Source: Apostichopus japonicus
Lineage: Eukaryota; Echinodermata; Holothuroidea; Aspidochirotida; Stichopodidae
Direction: 5' to 3'
Length of the DNA stretch: 64,000 bases
Assembly (NCBI RefSeq): GCF_037975245.1
Contig: NC_092566.1
Location: forward strand, 8,722,001-8,786,000
This document shows, piece after piece, positions 1 to 13,300 of this stretch. Position numbers and translations under genes: made by a program. The notes under the pieces were generated by a model, which worked only from the letters and a program-made list of their open reading frames with translations, did not search any database and was not told where the DNA came from. The stretch's first letter is position 1, and every line of letters begins with the position of its first letter.

Positions 1-303
1 AAATTTATTACACAAAATTTGACTAAAAAAATGATGATTTTCTGGGCTCATAGTGTCACCAAAAGTTTGATACGGAGTGCCATTTTGTTTTTTCGCTATC
101 TGAAACTGAGAATTCCCATGTGCTTTTGATTCTCTTTATATACGTACACAACCAAGCAGTACTTTGGCAATGAAAGCAAATCTCATTAGACCAACAAAGT
201 TACTGCCAAAATGGAACCAAAATTGATTATATTTATGATTTCGTTACCCTGAATATAAAGGGACAGTATTATTATTTGTCCATCCATTCTTTGGATTCCT
301 TAG

Positions 304-514
304 GAGCATTGTCTGATGGGCATCAAGGGGACCGTCCGTAGATCCACAGACGGGGATTTCATCCACGCCAACGTCGACCTGGATGTCATCATCACGGAAG
401 AACCACCGCAGGGAAGTCTAGACAAACCGGAAGAAATATTCCACATAATGGAGCATTTCTGCCTCGGTCGAAGGCGACTGCACGTCTTTGGAGAAGACCA
501 CACCGTCCGACCAG
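304..514 (+). CDS. METTL14: METTL14 penultimate coding exon
   Basis: Starts in phase 0 with GAG CAT TGT after the TTAG acceptor. It ends CCA G before the donor GTTAGA, leaving one base of a Gly codon. Encodes the conserved end of the methyltransferase-like fold. Confidence 0.93.
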
Positions 515-1736
515 GTTAGAGGCTTTTTGAAAAAAGTACCAGTAAAAGTTGGTTCTCAATATGCTTTTTTCTTCTTTCTTGGGTTTTTTAAACATAAAAA
601 GCAAATCTAGGTAAGAGGGATGAAGTAAAAAAATGTCTTATAGTCACTGTTAAAGATTCATAAAAAGTGTGCAGCTTCGTCTTGTTCTGACTCAAAAAAA
701 AAGAAGAAAATGTGAGATTGAAATGGGAACTGGGCTTTCCCAAACCTGTGGACCTGATTAGAATTTGCTTGTCTGGTCTGAAGATACAAGGTTTGGTATT
801 AAATGTTCTATGACGAAAACAGTATTTAGGAGGTTTTGCTCTTTTGTCGAAAGCAAAATCTTGTTGATTTTTGTTTCGAGTGTACAGGCAACATTCAGGT
901 TATACCAAGCCGTATCCTTTAACAGCGAAATACAGATCTTTTATGGTAGTTCTGAAAAGTTCTTCGTTGAGTTTACCAGTGTATTCATGTAACACAAGTA
1001 CTATGTGTCCACTTCCTGTTGATTTATAACTGCAATGTCACAAATTATGCCTTCATTGTGATCGATAGGAAACCATTAATGCTAGTTAATTGTAAAATGC
1101 TTTTTTTCGTTTATGACGTGTACATCAAATTTTTTTGTGTATAATACGCAATAAGACATGTTCAGTGAGTAAATGATTGAAATAACATTCTTCGTTTTCT
1201 ATGTCATGGTGGTGAAATTTTGAAGGGGTTACTCTTAGGGTCTTTCATCACGGTAAATGAAACCATTAAATTGATATATTCTCTTTCCTTTCCCTGTCCT
1301 CCCTCCCTCCCCACCCCCCTTCTCTTAAGTTCTTGAAGAGTATGGCCATAGCCTACAGTACACTGTGTAGAAATTTGTGATAGGAAGCAACTGGAGAAAA
1401 CGTTCTTTTTTTCTTTCTTAAACAGGATGGTTAAGCGTAGGACCTCAGTTGACCAATAGCAACTACTCCAAGGAAACATTTCAGACATTTTTCAACAAAT
1501 CACAAACTGATTGCCTCACAGGCTGCTCAGATGAAATAGAGAGACTCAGGCCCAAGTCTCCCCCATCAAAGAACAAAGGCGGTGGGCCGGGTGGGCAGAG
1601 AGGTAGAGGGGGGAGAGGTGGTCCACAAGGGAGAGGTATGGGTGGACCAAGAGGGGGTATGGGCAGGGGAGGATTCGGGGGAAGAGGCAGAGGTGGTCAC
1701 ATGGGACCACATAGGGGTGGTATGTCACAACACTGA
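304..1736 (+). CDS. METTL14: METTL14, C-terminal part (last two coding exons)
   Basis: Non-catalytic subunit of the nuclear m6A mRNA methyltransferase; it partners METTL3 and helps bind RNA. Two exons, 304-514 and 1426-1736, splice in phase (522 nt, 173 codons plus stop). Acceptors are TTAG before 304 and ACAG before 1426; the donor GTTAGA starts at 515. The first exon encodes the end of the MT-A70 domain, with [18 protein letters not shown] and [20 protein letters not shown] nearly matching the vertebrate protein. The second has [17 protein letters not shown] and then about 50 residues rich in RGG/GRG, ending MSQH. That RGG tail is the family's RNA-binding tail. Earlier exons, including the EPPL motif region, lie left of the window. 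The 515-1425 intron shows nothing coding. The gene converges with the EF-hand gene on the other strand. Identification is secure. Confidence 0.95.
1426..1736 (+). CDS. METTL14: METTL14 last coding exon with RGG tail
   Basis: Begins GA TGG TTA after a pyrimidine-rich AACAG acceptor and completes the split Gly codon, giving the GWLSVGP match. Stop TGA is at 1734-1736. The purine-rich stretch 1580-1720 encodes the RGG repeats. Open reading frames in the other frames here are shadows of that skewed composition. Confidence 0.94.
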
Positions 1737-4700
1737 TGAGAATACTCTGTTTTATGTAGTTTTAGAGAATGACTCAAAGGCATAGCATTAATGTTGATAT
1801 ATTGAAGACCATTAAAATAACAACCAGGGAAAGTTTATACTTCTAACAGGAAAAGAACAAAACAAATGTTTTTTGAGTTTATAATATGAGTGGCAAAATG
1901 GGTACATAACCTAGACCACTGACAAGCTTTATGTGGCTCTTGTTGCATTGTTAGTTTGTATCTTTATGGGAAATAATAATGGGAGACTGGCTTTAAAAGT
2001 GAACACACTTGGATTGATTTTTAATATACTGTAGAAGGCTCTGTGATTGGAGAAAGATGGCGGCTGATGAATTAAAATGAAACTGATTTTTGGTTTAAAG
2101 GCATAAATTGTTTTAATCTAGTGTAAAATGTGTTGTACAGTAGTGGTTCCAGGATTTCAAAAAGGATGTTGGTGTGGTTGTGTTGTTGTTGAAGTCATAT
2201 CTCATGTGGGGATGGGGGGGGGGTGGGGTGAAGTTTAGGGCTAACCTCCAGAAAAATTTAAATGATTGGATGATTCATTCTGACTATAAATTAAGGCTAT
2301 AAATTAAGTCGACGTGCAAGGTTTTTTCTAATATCAAAGCTACTTTTAACTGTTTCCTCGTGTGGTTGAAAAAGGGTGCCAGGGGTGGGGGGTGGAGGGG
2401 GTGGTTGTACCCTCTTACACACTCCTTTGGGTCTGCCCTTGATAAAAGTGAAAAGGGGCTGACTTCACAGTGAAGCAAATAGAAGCAACGCAACTTAGCA
2501 AAGACTGCTGCGTTCAGTGAATATCGAAATGTAAACTTGTGTACTGAGAAACTGTCACACCTGTAAGGTTACCGTGGAAATGATGCTTTGAAGTGGTGGA
2601 AGTTGCTTAGAAGTTTCTTTTAAGTTGGTGAACATCTGTTGTCCATTTTAATCTTTCTAGCAGTGTTTTTTTTTATGCCATAATGTAGACCACTTAAAAT
2701 ACATTTACACAGGGAGAGGCAACGATACAGATGGCTGGCATTTCAGGTATAATTCATTAGGACGTCGACGTTACAACCGATGTCTTTTCCATGTGCAAAA
2801 CTTTTGCAACAATTGTTATTAAAATGTCAATGTTTTAGCCGTATATTTAGCCATAGGCATGTTTTTAATTGGTTCTGTTGATTTTTTCGTTGTGAAAAAG
2901 GGTATCAAAGAAACTATGCAACCTTTAAAAGTTAAAGTTTGATTCCACCTGATTTAATGTGTATGACGAGATGCCTTTGAATAGGCACCAATTCCTGCGT
3001 GTTTTAATCAAATTGGAGGGTGATGAAACGTTGAAGAAGTCTCTAGGAGTAAGGTTCAAAACATTAAGGTTTTTCTTCCTTTCTAAATGAGTAGATTCTG
3101 TCAACATGTCAAAGGTGCACTCATAAACTAAGGCACTGAAGCCCCTTCCACCCCCCCCCCCCCCCGACAAGATATTTCTGTGAAACTTTGGGCAACATGC
3201 TGATATTGTTTCCGACACTGCAGAAAGACTGAAATAATCTTGTTTGATAAGAGTCAGTAGTTCAGTAGACAAAAACGAAGCCTCGGGTATTTAGATCAAC
3301 GTTCTAGGCATGCCCGACTAATCTGACGTTGATGTTGCTTAGTTTTGACACACTTTGCACTCCATGCTTTCTTTCTCTGTCCAAGACGATGTTATGATAT
3401 GTATCACTGTTGGCATTCCTTGTTACGAAGTCGAATTTACTTCCAATGTTAGCACCATTATGCAGCTACTTACCCTTAATTTGGTCTAAAAAAATGTCAA
3501 AGGTGAGGGGGATCTCACCAGTACGCCCTCCATATTGGTTACATTTTTCGGGCGTTAACATCTTTTAGTCAGTTTAACATTCAAGCTTTTCCTCACGGTC
3601 ATTGTAATTCTTTTGTAATGAAATCACCAAATTTAGTTCTGAAGTGAGTCAGGTTAAGTTTCTTTTTCAATAATGAGCCATATTTTTTTTTATACACTGT
3701 ATTGCAATTTCATTGACTTGTCTTTTTGATTAAATTGAAAATTGTCAGCAACAAGATCTTCTACTTTTTGTTACTTTTCACTTTAATCACCATCGTAAGA
3801 AAAAAAAAGAGGTGGATTTTGAACTTGGGGTGTGACTTATTCTAACCAAGTAAACGTGTAATATCCACTCAAAACTTGGGTACCCCTCTGATGCAGAGAT
3901 CTGTGATTTCAACCATTTGACTGCTTGTCATTAGTAAAACTGCTAAACGTTTTGTGCAGTGCACAAAAAAAAGAAAAGGTTATCCCCTTCCCCCCAAACC
4001 AGAGTTAATTGCAATTTGTTCAGTTATATATGTTATTGTCATGAAATAGACTAACACTGCCCAGCATCAGGCTGATAGACAGCGTCTGGTATATCTGTAA
4101 TGACGGTAGCATAGTTGAATATTAGTGCAAGTTTCAAAGAGAAAGGGGTGGGATCTTTTTCTATAGTTGTGCAGGCTCCTTTGATGTTACTACTAACCCC
4201 CACCCGTCCCCCCCCCCCCATCTGAGCTATTGCTTAGCACACGACATACCTTATTAACAGATCAGTCTATCACAGGAAACGAAATGAGCAAATCAGTTTT
4301 AAAGTTTTGGGAGTTATCTAGTTAAGTCATATTGCAAGTTATGATACTTTCACCTTTTTATGTTTATCTGGCCATGGAAGGTTCAGTCTGAGTATGATAG
4401 TATATTATTGCCTAATCAATACATTGATACTTTAAGGGTATTTGATATTTGTACTATTGGATTTGTGGGATAGGAAGTAGCAAGCTGCACTCACAGCAAA
4501 CAGCTTTAATAAGGATATAGCAGGTCAGTTCTCTAGGGACTAGCAAGCACCTGAGCCTGCCTGGTCTATACATTAATACTTTAAGGGTATCGAATATTTG
4601 TACTATTGGATTTGTGGGATGAGAAGTAGCAAGCTGCACTCACAGCAAACAGCTTAAATAAGGATATAGCAGGTCAGTTCTCTAGGGACTAGCAAGCACC

Positions 4701-7123
4701 TGAGCCTGCCTAGTCTATACATTAATACTTTTAAGGGTATTAAATATTTATACTATTGGTTTGTGGGATGGGAAGTGGCAAGCTGCACTCACAGCAAACA
4801 GCTTAAATAAGGAGATAGCAGGTGAGATCTTTAGGGACTAGCAAGTACCTGAGCTATCTATTTGGGGGGGGGGGGGTTGGCTCGGGGGATGAATAAAGGC
4901 ACATAAACAGAAATAAGGATTTAAACCTCCATTTAGTGTTTTTCAGTAACTCATAATATTTACAGCAGACCCAGGTAGATTACAAGCTTTACACAGTCAT
5001 TCATTCACACAAATATTTAAACATTGCAAGAATTATAGATTAAAGAGCATTATAGTTACATTAATTTACAAACAAATTGATATACATAGACGGTCTGTAT
5101 AGAATAGTAATATATCCATGTTCATGTAATTACTGTACTACAGTGCATTTCAATTCATCATACACATGATCCTTTGAAAAAGTCTAAAACCCAGACGACA
5201 TCCATATCCAGGACAAGAATCTCACAATTTTTAGCCACTCGATAAAAATTGCCAGTGCATATAAAATCTACTAGCTAAAGTCAATTAATCCCCACAGACG
5301 TGTATTGGCGACGGCAAAATCCTCTGGCATTAAACCATTAAATAGCCTGAAATTCAAATCCTGATACCCACAATAATAATCCATGCAATTATTCAACGTA
5401 CACGACCCTTGAAAGTATCTCAAACAACTTGAATATACTCATTTAGAATACTTACACATGTGACAGACCAGGATAAAAAAAACTTTGTAGAAAAAATATA
5501 CTTTTGTATTTAACTTATAGTTCACCAACCAAATATTAGCCTCAAAAGTTCAGCACAGCTTTAAAAATGGAATTATTTTAAAAAATGGACGGAATAAAAC
5601 GAGAATCAAGACCAAAACAGTAACTATGGAAGAACTGAACACGATCGATCCTTAAGACTAAGTAATAATTTTAACCCAAAGAACTTAGATTTTGAAAGCA
5701 CACAATCATGTTGCGCAATTAAATGTACGGAACGGTAAATAAATTCTTTTGTACCAAAATAAACTGTATAGATGACAAAGTAATGAAAACAGCCTCTCAA
5801 CTCAGCACAGTTTAAATATGAAGTAGGGATGGGTTGTAGAAAGTTAAAGATTAAGAATCAATAAAACTTTTATATCAATTTATAACCTATAAAATACAGA
5901 AAATAGACTTTACAGTATCATTTACAAATCCAAATCCATAAATTTATAAAGCGGATTCACGATCAAACAATCTTTGAATGCGCCTCCATACAACAGTAAG
6001 AAGATAGAAATATACACACAATACAGTCCTGCTAGGCAATTCACAGTACTTTTGTAATGAATATGTTTCCAACAGAATACCTCAGAAACGTCCATAAAAG
6101 ATGAGAAACTTTTCGGGTGCAAATAGTAAATGATTCGAAATGTATTTAAATTGTCTTTGCTTAAAGAAGGCACTTCACCATTGTAGATTTGACTGCAGTG
6201 TACTTCAAGCAAACAATGTTTAAATTTAAGAAGTAATGACGTAATTTGTCGATATGAAAATATTGTTTTCTAAAAAGTATCTGAAATTAATTTTAACATT
6301 CCTTTATTGACAATCAATGTTCTTTATTTTTCATGATATGATTACAGACGACTAAGATCTAATTGACTGTTAAATTTCAAACTCCACATGTCTCTTTTTT
6401 ATTCTGAACTTTCTTTCTCAAAAAGCAGTACCGTTTAACTTTTCAGTCATAATACATATTTCTTTGTAGGACTACTTTTCTGCATCACTGATTATTTTTT
6501 AATATGAAATATAGAATGTCGCTTTCTTATATATATTTGATAAAACTATGATCTTACCAAAGAAAACAGAATTGAAAATATGAAAAATGTTTGATACAAT
6601 TTATAATTTCCAAAATTTGGTATACAATGTCACTGTAGTAATGTAAAACTTTGAATACAAAATATGAATAAAGTGTAAGAATGCACTGAAGGTAATAGGT
6701 TTTCGAAATTCATGCATAATTAGCAAAATATATTTACAAAGGAAAAAATATTAATTGCAAGAAATACCAATAAAGTTTGATTTGAAGAAGATCAGAAGAT
6801 CATAACATATCATTCTACAAAAGCTAACTTCATTAATATGTCAAATAAAGAGCATTAAAATATTTCGTCTTGCCAAGTATGGACAAAATATTGCCTCTTG
6901 TCATTTTCCTTCTTCTAACTTGCCATAATTTTTGTAGTGTCATATTTTATCCAGAAATATGATCCTATTTCACACTCTGCAGAGACAAAAACTAAGTGAT
7001 TGTATGTTTGCCGTAGATGTTTCTAAACTCTGGAAAGTGCGTATAACCTCTGCTGTGCTATTGAATGATTCTTTCACCTTAATATTAGAGGAGGAGGAGG
7101 AATTTACAAGAGACAATCTAAAT
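1737..7123. other. Intergenic region between METTL14 and the EFCAB6-like gene
   Basis: No supportable gene. The left part should hold the METTL14 3' UTR; an ATTAAA at 1811 is a weak poly(A) signal candidate. The right part should hold the 3' UTR of the - strand gene. Homopolymer G or C runs occur near 2214, 3149-3166, 4210 and 4863-4875. The 149-bp tandem repeat is annotated separately. Confidence 0.6.
4431..4862. repeat. Tandem repeat, ~149-bp unit, about 2.9 copies
   Basis: The block starting TTTAAGGGTA recurs at 4431, 4580 and 4730, so the period is 149-150. Each copy contains GGGATAGGAAGTAGCAAGCT-like sequence and a CAGCAAACAGCTT segment. The third copy is more diverged and runs into a G13 tract. 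No coding potential is seen. Confidence 0.85.
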
Positions 7124-7342
7124 TTATCCTTGACTGAATGTCTCCGAAAGAAACTTTTTGTAACTTATCTTGTCCTCCATTTTCTCGTCGAACTCGGACA
7201 TGACGTGATAGACTTCGTCTTCCGTCAGAATTAGATTGCACAAAGCCAAGACTTGTCGGAACTCTTGCAGTGACAGATAGCCGGTGTTATCTGGGTCCAG
7301 TTTCTTAAAAGCTCTGCGTAGGTTTCGCCAGTCTCCGACCAG
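7124..7342 (-). CDS. EFCAB6: EFCAB6-like exon 16 (last, stop codon)
   Basis: 219 nt; encodes LVGDWRNLRRAFKKLDPDNT followed by GYLSLQEF, the most canonical EF-hand of the gene, then a degenerate one (DEKMEDKISYKKF). Stop TAA is at 7126-7124. Acceptor TTTTGCAG. Confidence 0.9.
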   Translation of the reverse strand: MVGDWRNLRRAFKKLDPDNTGYLSLQEFRQVLALCNLILTEDEVYHVMSEFDEKMEDKISYKKFLSETFSQG

Positions 7343-10300
7343 CTGCAAAAATGAAATTTTAACGAGACATTTCAAACGAGACGTCTAAGCTGCGTATTTG
7401 ACGATCTTTGATAAGATAAAGTTGCTAAATTGCTTAGGCCTTGTTACGACTCTTGCATGATACTGACACTTGAATCATACTGTTGGTTGCAGGATAGAAC
7501 TATGAAAGTTTAGCCACTCTACGGGTGTTGTGAAATATGCTTGGTAATTACTTTAATCGACAATGTTTGGCAGTTAGTTGAACCATTTACCAAATTAGCT
7601 TGGTAAGTACTTTAATCGACAATGTTTGGCAGTTTAGTTGAACCATTTACCAAATAAGCACCTAATAAAACACTATAAGCAGCATTTATTTTGAAAGACA
7701 TGTTATGCATTTTTTCCCCCTTTGGGAGGGAAGTTGGGGGGGGGATGCTAGGTATAGGGGCATGGAGAGGAGGGCATGAGAGGGAAGGGCTGTTGGAAAA
7801 TATAGGTCGTCAAATTAAGATTCATAACTGTAACAGCAACCTCCTTACTAGCTGTGTTGGCAAAATAACGCTGGAATCATGTCTTTGTAAGACATCCAAT
7901 ATCATGGAATTTTTGTGGGATTCTTGTTTGATCATCGTTTCTTGTGTAAAGATTAGACGAAAAATGAGTGTGGGGATGGGTGGTTGGGCGTGTTTGTACC
8001 ACTAGGCACACTGCCATGAGAAAGTCATATCTTAGCAGCTTACCCTCTGTCTTAGTCTTGCTTTGAGACTGTTTGTTGTGTGAAGATTAGAAAATTGATT
8101 AAAAAAAGGTGGTACAGAGGAGTGTGGGGGTGGATGGGTGGGAGGGTGGGTATGTGTGTAGCAGCTTACCCTCTGTCTGAGTCTTGCGGTGAGACCGTTC
8201 AAACCTTTGTGCGGTTCATCAACTATGGGGGCGATAGGGATCTCTGACTGGGGGTGCGTCAACAAACCCAGCATGTTGTTTCCATATTTGTAGGTCTGTT
8301 TTCTCGCTGCAAACGGCTTCAAGAACTCCACGTAGGAGACCCTGAAAATGGAAATAAAATAGCATTGATGAAAGTGTTTGCATGCAGTTAAGTGTTGGGG
8401 TAGAATAAAGTATTATATAACTTCATTTGCTGAATGGGAGTTGGACATTTGTTTGCACTTAAACTTTCTCTGGGTACAAATGGTAAAACTGACTTTGACT
8501 GGAACCCTTCCCCCATCCCCACCCTCATGCTAAAGAGGGGTTTTGCTAAGGATAATGTAAAACAAATCCTTGTAAGCTACAGTAAAACAATAATGAGATA
8601 ATAAAATCATTTTACAGAAATTCAAGTATATTCCATTTGACTTGTTACAAATTTTACCTTAGAAAGTAACATAAGACAAGGACACTTTACATAACTTTGC
8701 ATCTCAAAACTTAAGAGAATTGACTTGTCACTGCATACCTTCCATCATTGTTGGTATCAAATTTCTTACACAGCATCTCTAGCTCGTAGTAGTTTAAGTG
8801 AACACAGAGCTCTTGAAGAACTTCCCTGTACTCTTCCTGACTGATGAACCCTGTTCCGAACTTATCCAACTCCAGAAATTCTCGCCTCAAATCATCCCAT
8901 CTGTAGTCGACCTGAGAGAAATGAAAAGAGATCAGCGAATGGCATTTAGTTGGAATCTAATGAAAACATGGAGCAAGAAATGATCAAAGGATTGACCCTA
9001 TTATGGGCACTATTACTGACCCTATTACACCCACTTTCTAAACTATATAACACCCACTTTTGCTTACCCTATTACACCCACTTTTGCTTACCTTATTACA
9101 CCCACTTTTGCTTACCCTTTTACACCCACTTTTGCTTACCCTAACACACCCACTTTTGCTTACCCTATTACACCCACTTTCTTTACCCTATAATACCCAC
9201 TTTTGCTTACCCTTTTACACTCACTTTTGCTTACCTTATTACACCCACTTTTGCTTACCCTTTACACTCACTTTTGCTTACCTTATTACACCCACTTTTG
9301 CTTACCCTGTTACACTAACTTTTGCTTACCTTATTACACTCACTTTTGCTGACCCTTTACACTCACTTTTGCTGACCCCATTACACTCACTTTTGCTTAC
9401 CTTATTACACCCACTTTCTTTACCCTATAACATCCACTTTTGCTGACCCTACTACACCCACTTTTGCTGACCCTACTACACCCACTTTTCAGTTACCCTA
9501 TTTCACCCACTTTTGCTTACCTTATTACACCCACTTTCTTTACCCTATTACACCCACTTTCCCTACCCCATTACACCCACTTCTGCTTACCCTATAACAC
9601 CCACTTTTGACCCACTTTAGCTTATCCTATTACACCCACTTTTGCTGACCCTTTTACACCCACTTTTGCTTACCCTTTTACACCCAGGTTTGCTTACCCT
9701 AGATCCGATAAATATAAAAGGGTGGTCTCCCTGTGCAGATGGTACATTACATATTTAAATTTGTTAGCCAAATTGTACAAAAGTTTTAACCTTAAGAAAA
9801 TGGTTTTTTACGGTTTCCTCACCTTTGATCTCAAATTGTCTTCCAACATATCAGCAGCACAGTTGAGCTTTCTTGATCTTATCAAGAAATCTGAGTCTCC
9901 TCGTTTAGGTGGGGAGAGTTTGGCGTTGGGGAAGGCTGCAGACCGGACCGAATATCCAAAGAACCGGATGAATTCTTGAAAGTTTAGGAAACCGTTATGT
10001 GTCGTGATAAAGCTGCCCCACACTCTTCTGATCTCGCCACGGGAAATTTCTGGTCTTATGTTTAACCTGAAATTATTTATGGAAAATAAATTATTTATGA
10101 TATTAAATATTTGTTACAAATTTCACAAGGACAAGTCAAAAACCAGAAAGTGAACCAAAAGGAAAAGATATTTTGATAGTTGTGAAATTAAATGAAATGA
10201 CAACCTTACTCTGCACTTCATCATATGTCTCACAGTTACAAACTAACAAAGCTATAAAAAAATTTTTTAAATGCAACACTGAGAAAATAGTTCAGATATG

Positions 10301-13300
10301 CTATAATGGTGTCAAAAAGGTTTGGATACTTGCAGCAAGAGAGTATTGAAATATCTTGAGGTCACTGTCCAGATTCTAATCAAACGTGTTTTTTAAATTT
10401 GAAGCAATTTTGTAAGCTCCTTTTTTTTAAATTCTGTAGGATTCTGAAATATCCTGTGGTGCCCCCTTCTGGGATTCAAGTTTCATCTTGTACAAAGTAT
10501 TGGCTAAATATTTTAAAGTTAAAAGTATTGATAATTGCTCATGTCTTGAACTTTGACAATGACAACAATTTATCATATGTATTGAATTTTGATGTGTGAA
10601 CCAGCCTCCATCATCGCTTTTCTCCACCACAACTATTCCAGTCTAAATTAGTGATTTATTAACAAAATATTAAAAAGTACAGAAGTACACTAACAGACTT
10701 TTACAATTGACCATAGAGTCGCTGAATAGGAATATCCATGTAAGCCATGTAAAAACAAGAATCATCTCTAAGACCAGATCTATCATACAAAATGCTTATA
10801 TTGAAGCTAAAATACAACACAGATTGAAAAGTTAAGGTTTCCATGTACAGTCAAAAAGCAGTGAAACAAAACTGATCACACTAGGCGGAATTTGCGAACC
10901 TTCTAAAGAGCTGAAACATGGTTTCTTGCGACAGCTTGCTCGAGTTGTTTTCGTCGATCTCATGGAAACAGGTTTCAAGTTCTGCAGCTCTGTTCACGAC
11001 TATCTGCTTCATAATTTGAAGAATCTAAACAATTAAAATAAGAAATGAGATGAGTTGATTTGATTAAGCTGCTCATAAAACAATGAAAGACTTATTAAAA
11101 TCATTCAAAATAAAAACACAGAGAACTATGACAGAGATCAAAATCAATGATTCAGAGAATGAGAATGAGAATGAAAGAATGTGTGGTGTTATGAAATAAT
11201 TTACATAAATTAAACCTATTGTCCTATCATAAGCCAGGCTCAGTGTTATTCTAACAGCTGCAACACTTTTCATCCACAAGTTTTGAAGTCAGTTTATAAA
11301 TGGTGTGTTTGAGAGATTTGTCAGAACCACTTGGTACAAAAAAAATTTTTGTTTTTAAATGATTCAAATACCTCTGCACTTGTTCTGTTCTTCTTAAACT
11401 CTTGGAAGTCCATTGGTTCATCTGCGACCAAATCTTCCTCCGGTCTTGAGGGGTTGTACAATGACTTAGCATCAAACAGACTGGGAGCTGGCCTGAATTG
11501 AATGAGGGAGGAAATTAAATTTAACACTAAATTACAGTGTGCACTGCATCCTTTTAACACATTCTTGACCTTAATATACATGAATACGATCAGATGGTAA
11601 AGCTAGATCTAACTGTTGGAATAAAGTTCCCCTTATCTGAGACATGTAGACATAAGGGAGCAAAAGTAAGAAGCCCAAATATGGAAAATATAGTGTCACT
11701 GGTTGTCTTATGTTTCTTCATTTCTTCTTGTTATTTCACTCTTACGGCTCTCTTGGCTGTAATCACACGCTTCTGATTTGAGACCAATTTGGGATCGACT
11801 TCTGATTGTCACTAGCGAGAGATGCCATGTTACTCCCACATACAGCCTTTTCCCCATCCAACCATCCCACCCCCCCTCCGAATTTATTTCCTGGCTCCCT
11901 TTTCAGTTAATTAGATTGCTGACATCAAAATCCTTTCAAAACTTAATCTTACCTGGCATCAAACTGTGACATGAAGTCTTGGTATTGTACTTTGCCCTCA
12001 TCGTCTAACGGCACACTATCCATAAACTGTTCAAATTCGATATCCGATAGATTCAGGTTGAATTGACTTTCCATCGCAGCTCTAAACTCCTCCTGGCTAA
12101 TCACTCTCTCCCCAAATTTATCGATTTTTCTGTAAATTGAGAGCAAAAAAAAAAAGAACCATAGTTGGTGATTGCCTTTGTCATGGTCAAAAGGTTGTTT
12201 ACCTACTTCATCCTACTTTGTTTACAACGAAAGGACATTCAAGCTTGCCATCCGTAAAGTAGATTGCATTGTAAAGGATATTGAAGCTTGTCATCCGTAC
12301 AGTAGATTGCATTGTAAAGGACATTCAAGCTTGCCATCAGTACAGTAGATTGCATCACAAAGGACATTCAAGCTTGCCATGAGTACAGGAGATTGCAAAG
12401 GACTTTCAAGCTTGCCATCCGTACAGTAGATAGCATTGTAAAGGATATTGAAGCTTATCATTTGCACAGTAGATTGCATTGTAAAGGACATTCAAGCTTG
12501 CCATGAGTACAGGAGATTGCAAATGACTTTCAAGCTTGCCATCCATACAGTAGATAGCATTGCAAAGGTCATTTGAGCTTGCCATCAGTACAGTAGATTG
12601 CATTACAAAGGATATTCAGGCTTGCCATCAGTACAGTAGATTGCATTACAAAGGACATTCAAGCTTGCCATCAGTACAGTAGATTGCATTACAAAGGATA
12701 TTCAAGCTGCCATCCGTACAGTAGATAGCATTGTAAAGGATATTGAAGCTTGTCATTCGTACAGTAGATTGCATTGCAAAAGACATTCAAGCTTGCCATC
12801 AGTACAGTAGACTGCATTGCAAAGAACATTCAAGTTTGCCATCAATACAGTAGATTGCATTGCAAAGGATATTCAGGCTTGCTATCAGTACAGTAGATTG
12901 CATTGCAAATGACATTCAAGCTTGCCATCAGTACAGTAGATTGCATTACAAAGGACATTCCAGCTTGCCATCCGTACAGTAGATTGCATTACAAAGGACA
13001 TTCAAGCTTGCCATCCGTAGATTGCATTGCAAAGGATATTCAAGCTTGCCATCAGTACAGTAGACTGCATTGCAAAGAACATTCAAGTTTGCCATCAATA
13101 CAGTAGATTGCATTGCAAAGGATATTCAGGCTTGCTATCAGTACAGTAGACTGCATTGCAAAGAACATTCAAGCTTGCCATCAGTACAGTAGACTGCATT
13201 GCAAAGGACATTCAAGCTTGCCAAACATACAGTACATTTCATTGCAAAGGATATTCCAGCTTGCCATCCGTACAGTAGATTTCATAGCAAAGGTAGTTAC

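Noticed and set aside
2925-3272. 115-codon - strand frame in the METTL14 downstream region
   Set aside because: Crosses a C17 homopolymer, has no recognisable domain and no splice partners.
9060-9446. 128-codon open frame across the 24-bp repeat
   Set aside because: The frame exists only because the repeat is a multiple of three; it lies in an intron on the opposite strand.
8997-9700. Direct repeats resembling a CRISPR array
   Set aside because: The units are contiguous with no unique spacers, lie in a eukaryotic intron, and vary like a minisatellite.
12231-13292. Second repeat array considered as CRISPR or as coding tandem repeats
   Set aside because: No spacers; frames on both strands are frequently shifted by shortened units, so it is a non-coding minisatellite.
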